Positions 7,601 to 13,584 of a DNA stretch of 17,770 nt are shown in pieces; the stretch's first letter is position 1, and the number at the start of each line of letters is the position of its first letter. The notes beneath the pieces were generated by a model. It searched no databases. It had not been told where the DNA came from and was given only the letters and a program-made list of their open reading frames with translations. Made by a program: the position numbers and the translations under genes. The stretch comes from JABHCC01 sp034658635. GTDB taxonomy: Bacteria; Bacteroidota; Bacteroidia; Bacteroidales; UBA12481. The stretch lies in NCBI GenBank assembly GCA_034658635.1, contig JAYEFL010000064.1, positions 1 to 17,770 on the forward strand, in the 5' to 3' direction.

Positions 7601-9121
7601 ATGGGCCCAGTCTTCATTATTAACAAAAATTTCTGCAATTTGATAATTCAATAACTCTTGAAGATCAATGAGTTGGTTAATCATTTCTAAGCCTGTTTCA
7701 TCGCCTACTTCACCTGATCTGGCAAGGTTCAGTAATCCCATATAGTGCAGGTCATCACCTTTGATTATACCTCCGTTTGCAGGGTTTTCCAGAATATCCA
7801 GATTATCAGGATCCACTCCATGATTTGTTGCCAGGTAGTCAGATTTATTACGTTCCCGGATATTGTGGATGCCCCAATATTCACCATTGATGAAAAGTAC
7901 AGCCGGCCGATATCCTTCGTAATCTATATCCATTTGGTCAATTAGCAAAGTGCTTAATAAACCGTCTCGAATCATTGTTCCGTTATAGCAATTTCCCATG
8001 CCATCAGCTCCTCCCGGACGAAGAATAAAGCTTGAAAACTCAGCAATAGGCTTTTCTTTAAAAAACGGGTAGTCAATATCCTTGTTTCCGTATTTTGATC
8101 TGAAGTAAATGCCCAAAGGTTTTTTAGGGAACTCGCAATTCATGCGACCTTTCACCTGAACACCTGCCTGCTCACTGAACATTAATTGTCCGTTTGCTTC
8201 AAAGAATTCAATATTAATAGGTCTTTCCCAGTCGGTTTGACAGCAATTTCTTGATGATCGTTCTCCATTAAAGCTACTTCCATCAACATAAATTCCTGTT
8301 TCTTCGTCCCATAGATATTCAGGGTTAACTGACAGTGAGAATACCGGCAAACTTGTTTCTTCTCCAACAAAATATGTATTGGCCACTACTTTACCGGGCA
8401 TTTTATCTGTTGAGAAGGCCCTGATTTTAATAACGCTGGTTTCTTCTATTACCAGAAGCTTAGGAAATATTGTAGAATTGCTAGTTGGAGTGCTTCCGTC
8501 TGTTGTATATCTGATAGTTGCAGTTTCTTCGCTGTTATCTTCAAGAGCTACTTCTATTGCTGCTTCATAGAATCCTGCATCCGGACTAATACCCGGGGTA
8601 GTATTCTCGGTTGGCCTCAGGTAGAAGCGGGTGTAATTTTCCTCTCCGGGGGTAGGTTCGCCAAACCAGGCCCATTCGAGTATATTATTGGGTTGTCTGC
8701 CGTAGGAAACATCCGGTTTTTGTTTTCCAAATTCGACAAAATCGTGTAAAACTCCATTTGGATCACTCAGGTAAATGCATTCCCCATCCTTTGATAATCC
8801 GAAGCTCAGGTGGAGCCCCTCATTCAGTTTGTCAGGATACACCAGAATGTATCCATTGCCCGGAACGATTGTATTTGCCGGGAAGCTCCATTTTGCAAGA
8901 GAGTCTTTTTCGTCTGACAGAAAAAAGCCTTCCAGGTTTATATCCTGATCATTAGTGTTATATAGTTCTATCCAGTCAGAAAACTGTCCTGTTTCATTAT
9001 TGAGAAATCCGGATGCGTTTGAGCACAGAAATTCATTGATAATGATTTGTCCGTGGACTTTTAAGAGGCCTATCAATACCAGAAAGAGCAGAGTTATATG
9101 TCTTTTTATTTTAATTTCCAT
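4628..9121 (-). CDS. Giant T9SS-secreted surface protein: lamin-tail, CotH kinase and beta-helix domains
   Basis: A 1,497-residue protein when started at the ATG at 9121; a TTG 12 bases further upstream would only add four residues before the signal peptide. Order of domains: signal peptide (~1-25, ending KVHGQ); lamin-tail domain (~26-160, INEF, WIELYN); chitobiase-like beta-sandwich (~180-252, IRYTTDGSTPT); CotH-type kinase (~300-660, with NCYNGTMIRDGL, EYWGIHNIRERN, NEDWAHNN and FYDVEGGFG; Asp and Asn there are candidate ATP/metal ligands); a GGSITLNG...GYYFVGWEG repeat (~670-733); a right-handed parallel beta-helix (~745-1115); two further lamin-tail regions (~1125-1250 and ~1260-1405); and a T9SS type A sorting domain (~1420-1497, LYPNPC through MYIVRVISS). 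CotH proteins of spores are protein kinases; an extracellular kinase or adhesin role here is inferred. It is transcribed alone. Confidence 0.9.
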   Translation of the reverse strand: MEIKIKRHITLLFLVLIGLLKVHGQIIINEFLCSNASGFLNNETGQFSDWIELYNTNDQDINLEGFFLSDEKDSLAKWSFPANTIVPGNGYILVYPDKLNEGLHLSFGLSKDGECIYLSDPNGVLHDFVEFGKQKPDVSYGRQPNNILEWAWFGEPTPGEENYTRFYLRPTENTTPGISPDAGFYEAAIEVALEDNSEETATIRYTTDGSTPTSNSTIFPKLLVIEETSVIKIRAFSTDKMPGKVVANTYFVGEETSLPVFSLSVNPEYLWDEETGIYVDGSSFNGERSSRNCCQTDWERPINIEFFEANGQLMFSEQAGVQVKGRMNCEFPKKPLGIYFRSKYGNKDIDYPFFKEKPIAEFSSFILRPGGADGMGNCYNGTMIRDGLLSTLLIDQMDIDYEGYRPAVLFINGEYWGIHNIRERNKSDYLATNHGVDPDNLDILENPANGGIIKGDDLHYMGLLNLARSGEVGDETGLEMINQLIDLQELLNYQIAEIFVNNEDWAHNNVLCWRPRTPDGKWRWVFYDVEGGFGLYHENDYSNNLFGFDEDNFLKHAFLFRRLLTNPWIKDNFIQGFAAHLNTTFNTDRVILMIDSLSADIVEEMPKDVHRWKGHITDGGSGCAPISSMEQWESHLAIMKNFARQRPDIIRQQILDRYDLPGMAEITMEGEGGSITLNGVENAANGSYFLDVPVKLTAVPDIGYYFVGWEGISSDPQITIDLSSDTLVRAVFVAGDKSVLPSIITDKLILSADDSPYLASSDIIVEEDAVFRISPGVEILMPENASIYVHGVMQVHGEAENPVRIASNPRTKGRWGALVFDNAQEGSVISNFEINQASVAHKNPALYKANLNLINTFVPINGLRIPDAKKNPIYVLKAEAIITNSVLYSSGTGDYINVADAPLVTIESCIFSGNQAPDTDAIDLDAVGPSSILNNKFRNFTGANSDGLDIGYSNNVLVQGNVFSAISDKGISVGMGSDIQAFGNLFLNCNDGIGVKDTGSKVEGDRNTFFANQTGVHCFEKEPGRGGGNASIINSIFAGGYQNPGFADQFSAIDYSYSWSENTELPGNFNKNGNPGFISPQNGIFRLSDSSECREAGDPDSQSDPDGTRADIGAYYFHIQQMSDVVLNEVIIVADKLQIEIFNNSDNTIDCNELAISSGGIGWNEVKLELWGGTDPYIAPNGFKLFTIPSKLFGFKERGDILILSQTIQDEKILLSSLPFSSYLGNYSFGYFPDGSYQLRHFSQASPGWANQAEPSGQGQIFINEILANNQNSITDEADQNEDWVELYNAGTEDYFLGGLYFTDNLNNPTKHQIPASMKNSPLLLSRGFSFFWADADAGAGPDHLNFKLDADKEEIGLFRIIHPDTLLIDSLLFVNQIPDKSYGRYPDGSDTLREFNILTPGESNVFLHVVDSQNIFDLTLYPNPCTDRLNINIDGILAPDTKLELISLNGQIMSVMKLYNMNLGSASIDVSHLPSGMYIVRVISSKTVRTARIIKE

Positions 9122-9130
9122 GTGGGATGC

Positions 9131-9138
9131 CAAAGTTA
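9131..9138 (-). promoter_or_regulatory. Perfect -7 element (TAACTTTG) upstream of the CotH/T9SS gene
   Basis: On the minus strand TAACTTTG matches the Bacteroidota -7 consensus TAnnTTTG exactly and lies 9 bases before the ATG at 9121. No convincing TTTG -33 element is found 19-21 bases upstream. If it is used, the mRNA would be nearly leaderless. A chance match is possible. Confidence 0.25.
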
Positions 9139-9174
9139 AGAAAATAGGAATGGATTGATAGCTTCTATAAAACA

Positions 9175-9188
9175 GTAAGAATTCTTAC
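9175..9188. promoter_or_regulatory. 14-bp perfect palindrome in the divergent intergenic region
   Basis: GTAAGAATTCTTAC is its own reverse complement. It lies in the 100-bp gap between the leftward surface-protein gene and the rightward transporter gene, 33 bases before the transporter's start. That position suits a dimeric regulator's operator for either gene. No regulator is encoded beside it, and the role is inferred from symmetry and place only. Confidence 0.35.
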
Positions 9189-9202
9189 ATTGGAATCGAA
9201 AT

Positions 9203-9209
9203 AAGGAGG
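9203..9209 (+). promoter_or_regulatory. Strong Shine-Dalgarno sequence of the transporter gene
   Basis: AAGGAGG is an essentially complete anti-SD match, spaced 12 bases from the ATG at 9222, slightly longer than optimal. It is notable because the other starts in the window (clpS, nfeD, floA, GH130, recA) have AT-rich leaders without SD, as is usual in Bacteroidota. It supports the chosen start. Confidence 0.5.
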
Positions 9210-9221
9210 CCCTCTACATTT

Positions 9222-11438
9222 ATGTCAGAAAAAACTGCACCACAAGCTGTAAAATTCGGAACCTTTTTAGGAGTATTTACCCCAAGTGTTTTAACGATAC
9301 TCGGTGTCATGATGTATCTGAGATTCGGATGGGTGTTGGGGAATCTTGGATTACCTCTGACTTTACTGGTTTTGGTTCTCGCCAGCAGCATCACTTTTAT
9401 TACCGGACTTAGTGCTTCAGCAATATCTACCAATATGAAGGTTGGTATTGGTGGTGAATACTATATGATATCCAGGAGTTTGGGTATTCAACTTGGTGGA
9501 GCAATCGGGATACCACTATTTCTCTGCAGAACCTTTAGCCTGACATTATATGCCTTTGGCTTAGCTGAATCCATTGCTCCTTTTTGGCCGGCAGAGTGGG
9601 GAGTTCCGCCGGTTCAGTTAATGGCAGCAATGATAATTCTTTTTACTACTGCTATTGCAGGAAAGAGTGCAAACCTCAGCTTGAAGATGCAGATACCAAT
9701 AATGGTTGCTGTTGGAATAAGTTTGGTAGTATTATTCGGTGGAGTTTTAACAGGAGGTTTTCATGCTCCGGAAATGGTTCCTAATTATGAACGTTCTGCT
9801 CCTGAGGGATTTTGGTTTGTTTTTGCTGTGTTTTTTCCTGCAGTGACAGGCTTTAGTGCTGGAATTGGAATGAGCGGAGATCTGAAAGATTCAAAGAAAT
9901 CAATACCCAGAGGAACTATACTGGCCATCTTAACCGGATTTGTGGTTTATATTTTGGTTTTAACGTCACTCTCTGTTACATCAAAAGCTGATGGCGCTGC
10001 ACTGGCACAAATAGATCCCTCAGCACCTCCAATCTGGTCGAAGATTGCTCTTTTTGGTATGGTGTTAGTCTATCCCGGCCTGTGGGGAGCCATATTATCA
10101 TCGGCTTTTGGTAGTATTCTTGGGGGACCAAGGGTTTTACAGGCATTATCTCTCGATAAAATTGCGCCAAAATTTTTAGGACGAACAAGTACGACTGGTC
10201 AGCCAACTATTGCTACCTGGGTAACCGGAGGGATTGCATTGTTAGCGGTTGCTTTAGGAGATCTTAATGCTGTTGGTAGATGGGTTACGATTTTCTTTCT
10301 GACGCTGTATGTGGCAATCAACTTATCTGCGGTGATTGAAAGACTGGTTGGTGATGTATCATACAGACCTACCATAAAAGTCCACTGGATCATTTCTCTG
10401 TTTGGCTGTATAGGAGCTGGGATTGTAATGTTTCTTATTAACCCAGTAGCATGTGTAATTGCAGTATCTCTTGAGCTGATGATTTATTGGTATCTCAAAA
10501 GAAAAGCATTGAAAGGCAGTTGGGGTGATGTAAGGGCTGGTTTATGGAGTTCGATAGCCAGATTTTCTTTGATTAAACTCAAAGAAAAGCAAACTCACGC
10601 AAGAAATTGGCGTCCGAACATCCTTTTATTCTCATCAAATCCCACAAGGTTAATGCGACTTACCAGGCTGGCAAATTGGTTTAATCAAAATAAAGGTATA
10701 GTAACTGTTTGCAGAACTTTTGTAGGAGATATTGGAGATGGAGAGATTGATACCATAGAGGTGCAAAAAGAGATTGAACAAGAATTATCGAATCAGAAAA
10801 TTGTAGCATTCCCGGAAGTTCATATTGTTCCGGATTTTGAAGCAGGAATTATGGGTATAATTCAAGCAAACGGTTTTGCGGGAATGCATTCAAATACTGT
10901 AATGTTCGGATGGACACACGGAAAAGATCGAATTCAGAGGCTATTACGGATCGTGAGGATTATCTCACAAATGAAAAGAAACAGCATCTTAGCTCATATT
11001 CCCGGATTAGAGAAATCAACTACTCACAGTCGTATTGACGTTTGGTGGAGAGGGATGGAGAAGAATGGTGATTTGATGCTCGTTCTAGCTCACTTGTTGA
11101 ATCTTAATACCGAATGGAGACAAGCGAAACTGCGTCTGCGGACTATTGTATCCACCGAGGAAGAAGTAAAGCCGATGGCTGAAAAGTTGAAAGCTCTGAT
11201 TGCCGAGTCAAGAATGTCTGCTGAATGTGATGTCCTTTTGAATGATAATAAAGAGGATGTTATTGACCTTATGCATGAGTGGAGTAAAGATGCAGATATT
11301 GTTTTCTTAGGATTGGCCCTGCCAGAAAGCAGGGATAGCATAGAATTTGCAGAAAGGTTGGATAAACTTGTTATTGGATTCAAATCCACCATTTTAGTTA
11401 GAAATGCAGAATCAACCCAGGGCGCACTGATCGAATAA
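9222..11438 (+). CDS. SLC12-like cation-chloride cotransporter (APC superfamily)
   Basis: A 738-residue protein with an amino-acid-permease-fold membrane domain (about residues 18-425, roughly 12 helices) and a ~300-residue cytosolic C-terminal domain. TM1 (GVFTPSVLTILGVMMYLRFGWVLG) corresponds to the opening helix of Na-K-Cl/K-Cl cotransporters. FPAVTGFSAGIGMSGDLKDS (about 205-224), followed by IPRGTILAI, matches the family's signature after TM5, and GGPRVLQALSLD follows a later helix. RNWRPNILLF at 461-470 is the hallmark start of the SLC12 C-terminal domain. The predicted role is electroneutral uptake or extrusion of chloride with Na+ and/or K+, though substrates of bacterial members are poorly established and amino acids remain possible. 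It is divergent from the surface-protein gene and stands as its own unit, with a weak hairpin after the stop. Confidence 0.85.
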   Translation: MSEKTAPQAVKFGTFLGVFTPSVLTILGVMMYLRFGWVLGNLGLPLTLLVLVLASSITFITGLSASAISTNMKVGIGGEYYMISRSLGIQLGGAIGIPLFLCRTFSLTLYAFGLAESIAPFWPAEWGVPPVQLMAAMIILFTTAIAGKSANLSLKMQIPIMVAVGISLVVLFGGVLTGGFHAPEMVPNYERSAPEGFWFVFAVFFPAVTGFSAGIGMSGDLKDSKKSIPRGTILAILTGFVVYILVLTSLSVTSKADGAALAQIDPSAPPIWSKIALFGMVLVYPGLWGAILSSAFGSILGGPRVLQALSLDKIAPKFLGRTSTTGQPTIATWVTGGIALLAVALGDLNAVGRWVTIFFLTLYVAINLSAVIERLVGDVSYRPTIKVHWIISLFGCIGAGIVMFLINPVACVIAVSLELMIYWYLKRKALKGSWGDVRAGLWSSIARFSLIKLKEKQTHARNWRPNILLFSSNPTRLMRLTRLANWFNQNKGIVTVCRTFVGDIGDGEIDTIEVQKEIEQELSNQKIVAFPEVHIVPDFEAGIMGIIQANGFAGMHSNTVMFGWTHGKDRIQRLLRIVRIISQMKRNSILAHIPGLEKSTTHSRIDVWWRGMEKNGDLMLVLAHLLNLNTEWRQAKLRLRTIVSTEEEVKPMAEKLKALIAESRMSAECDVLLNDNKEDVIDLMHEWSKDADIVFLGLALPESRDSIEFAERLDKLVIGFKSTILVRNAESTQGALIE

Positions 11439-11459
11439 GTCCAAAGTGCATTTCAATAC

Positions 11460-11508
11460 TTCAAATTTCAAAGCGAATTCAACATTGAAGAAATTTAAAT
11501 GATTTTTT
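11460..11508 (+). terminator. Possible weak hairpin terminator after the transporter gene
   Basis: TTCAAATTTC (11460-11469) pairs with GAAATTTAAA (11490-11499) with one mismatch, around a 20-base loop, and is followed by TGATTTTTT. The stem is AT-rich and the loop is long, so any termination would be weak. Confidence 0.25.
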
Positions 11509-11660
11509 AACAAGCACTTGCTGATGAGCAAATTTTGCAATTGGCTGCCTTTGTAAGCATGATTGTTGCCGAAAACATTGGGGATAAATTGTGTATTCGG
11601 GTTGTGAAAGTTAAGAAATCGAAGACACCTTGCATGTTTAGGCTCAATGAAATTTCGAAA

Positions 11661-11691
11661 ATTGGATATAAATGAATTATGCATATATTTA
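11661..11691 (+). promoter_or_regulatory. Candidate promoter of the GH130-REC gene
   Basis: ATTG (11661-11664), 19 bases, then TATATTTA (11684-11691) matches the Bacteroidota TTTG-N19-TAnnTTTG pattern with one mismatch in each element and ideal spacing. It would give a leader of about 25-30 bases before the ATG at 11726. By-eye match only. Confidence 0.4.
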
Positions 11692-11725
11692 GTTATCCTA
11701 TACCAAAGAATAAGTTGTAATCATC

Positions 11726-13582
11726 ATGGCACTAATTGTAAACAGAAAACCAGTAAGGTTTTATCCTGATCCAAAGCGAGTTATTGCACGACCCTTTCTA
11801 CCGGGGCCTGATTCAAGAATAAAATCTATTATTCAAAGAATCTATAGTTTGGCTGATGAAGAAGTGCAAACTATCCTAAATCAAATATTGCGGGAGTTTG
11901 CTAATCGACACCGAAATATATCTCGGATATTTGATAATAATTTTAGACGAATTGAACATTATCTTAGTTCGCTATCACTTACTGCAGATGATTTCAACCG
12001 TAATAAGAAACTATTAATTGGCTCATATTTTACACTTGAGTACTCAATTGAATCAGCTGCATTTTTTAATCCTTCAATTATTGAAGATCCTGATCAAAGT
12101 CAGGTCAATGAGGGTGAGAAAAGGATTATTGTGACTTTCAGGGCTACCGGAGAAGGGCATATCTCTACACTGGTTTTCAGGGGTGGTTTGCTTGACCAGA
12201 ACAATAACCTTCATTTTCCCTCAGGAGGAAGACTGGTTGACGAGGCAGAGATTGTGCGAGATAGCGTATATTCGAAGCAAGACTTCCAGAAAAAACTCAG
12301 AGAGATGGGGCAAATGGCCAAATGTGTGGATGAAACATTTGATTTTCTGGGTGATGACTTTAATTATCGGGAATTGAATGATGCTATAAATCGCTATAAG
12401 CAAGAAACCCAACTGAGTCCAAAAAAAATACAAATTCTTGCCTCTTTGCTTTGGCTGGCTGATTCACATTATGAGATTTCATTTTCTTTTGATACAGGGA
12501 TCTCCGAGAGGGTAATCTTCCCGATTGCCGATCATGAAAGTAATGGGATTGAAGATGCGCGTTTTGTGAAATTTACGGATGATGATGGAAAGACAAAATA
12601 TTATGGCACTTATACTGCCTATAATGGAACCAACATCCTTCCAAAACTCATAGAGACTGAAGATTTTTATTCATTCAGAACCCGGCCGATACATGGAGAG
12701 CATGCGCATAACAAAGGAATGGCATTATTCCCTAGAAAAGTTGGAGGCAAATATGCTATGCTGGCTCGTATCGATGGCATCAATAATTACCTGATGTTTT
12801 CTGACACGATTAATAATTGGGATAACATTGTTAAAATACAGGAGCCTGTTTTTCCTTGGGAATATATTCAGATTGGAAATTGCGGATCACCTATTGAGAC
12901 TGAGCGAGGGTGGTTGGTTATTACACACGGTGTAGGACCAATGCGTAAGTACTCTTTGGGAGCAACAATGCTGGATATTGACGATCCCACAAAAGTTATT
13001 GCACAATTATCAAAGCCACTTATTGCGCCAAATGAAGAGGAGCGTGAAGGTTATGTTCCCAACGTGGTATACTCCTGTGGTTCAATTATCCATAATGGTG
13101 AGTTGGTAATTCCATATGCGATGTCTGATACTGCTTCTTCTTTTGCTTCGATTCCAATTAAGGGACTCATGGAGAGCTTGTTTCCTGATTCTGACAGTGT
13201 GGATTTGGACCTTGTTGAAAAAGATATTCCGAGAATACTGATAGTTGAAGATGATCCCGTTTATCGGAAGATGGTAAATAATATCCTAACGCAAGAAGGT
13301 TATCATGTTGAGGAGAGCTCTGAGGGTATGAGTGCATTGATGAAGATTGGGCAGGAGAAATTTGATTTGATTATATCAGATATTGAAATGCCAACAATAA
13401 GCGGGTTAGATCTTATTAAATTTATTAAGGAAAAGGAGATTTCGGTTCCTGTTATTTTTATGTCTGGTCATAGTGAGATGGAGGCACAGATACGGGAGAT
13501 GGAGCTTGGGGTAAATGATTTTATTTCAAAGCCATTTGAAAAGAGTCATTTGCTCGAAATAGTTAAAAGGTTTCTGACCTGA
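11726..13582 (+). CDS. GH130-type glycosidase/phosphorylase fused to a response-regulator receiver domain
   Basis: A 618-residue protein in two parts. Residues 1-~485 form a long-type GH130 (DUF377) enzyme: an N-terminal helical extension (~25-90), then a five-bladed-propeller catalytic domain with GIEDARFVKF (~274-283, holding the family's general-acid Asp), a GEHAHNKGMALFPRK strand, GNCGSPIETERGWLVITHGVG (~384-404) and EGYVPNVVYSCGSI (~441-454). GH130 enzymes phosphorolyse or hydrolyse beta-mannosides; the true substrate is unknown. After a short acidic linker, residues ~502-618 form a CheY-like receiver with acidic pocket E508-D509-D510, phospho-acceptor D552 in SDIEMP, S580 in FMSGH and K602 in SKPF, so it looks phosphorylatable. 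There is no DNA-binding output. The gene converges on the GT4 gene, with stops 2 bp apart. No histidine kinase is present in the window. Confidence 0.88.
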   Translation: MALIVNRKPVRFYPDPKRVIARPFLPGPDSRIKSIIQRIYSLADEEVQTILNQILREFANRHRNISRIFDNNFRRIEHYLSSLSLTADDFNRNKKLLIGSYFTLEYSIESAAFFNPSIIEDPDQSQVNEGEKRIIVTFRATGEGHISTLVFRGGLLDQNNNLHFPSGGRLVDEAEIVRDSVYSKQDFQKKLREMGQMAKCVDETFDFLGDDFNYRELNDAINRYKQETQLSPKKIQILASLLWLADSHYEISFSFDTGISERVIFPIADHESNGIEDARFVKFTDDDGKTKYYGTYTAYNGTNILPKLIETEDFYSFRTRPIHGEHAHNKGMALFPRKVGGKYAMLARIDGINNYLMFSDTINNWDNIVKIQEPVFPWEYIQIGNCGSPIETERGWLVITHGVGPMRKYSLGATMLDIDDPTKVIAQLSKPLIAPNEEEREGYVPNVVYSCGSIIHNGELVIPYAMSDTASSFASIPIKGLMESLFPDSDSVDLDLVEKDIPRILIVEDDPVYRKMVNNILTQEGYHVEESSEGMSALMKIGQEKFDLIISDIEMPTISGLDLIKFIKEKEISVPVIFMSGHSEMEAQIREMELGVNDFISKPFEKSHLLEIVKRFLT

Positions 13583-13584
13583 TT

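Larger units (their letters stand above)
11439..11725. other. Intergenic region between transporter and GH130-REC gene
   Basis: These 287 bases are AT-rich and hold no convincing coding region. The first part carries a possible weak terminator (11460-11508) and the last 65 bases a candidate promoter for the downstream gene, both listed separately. A 90-codon open frame on the minus strand crosses it but has no recognisable homology, no SD, and runs back into the transporter gene, so it is not called. Confidence 0.5.

Noticed and set aside
5033..8955. Many small open frames on both strands inside the surface-protein gene
   Set aside because: All lie in other frames of a continuous ~1,500-codon gene with clear domain content, and none has a recognisable product.
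11412..11684. 90-codon open frame on the minus strand across the transporter-GH130 gap
   Set aside because: Low-complexity, Asn/Phe/Leu-rich product with no family I recognise. It begins in AT-rich intergenic DNA without an SD and ends inside the transporter gene, so it is most likely chance.
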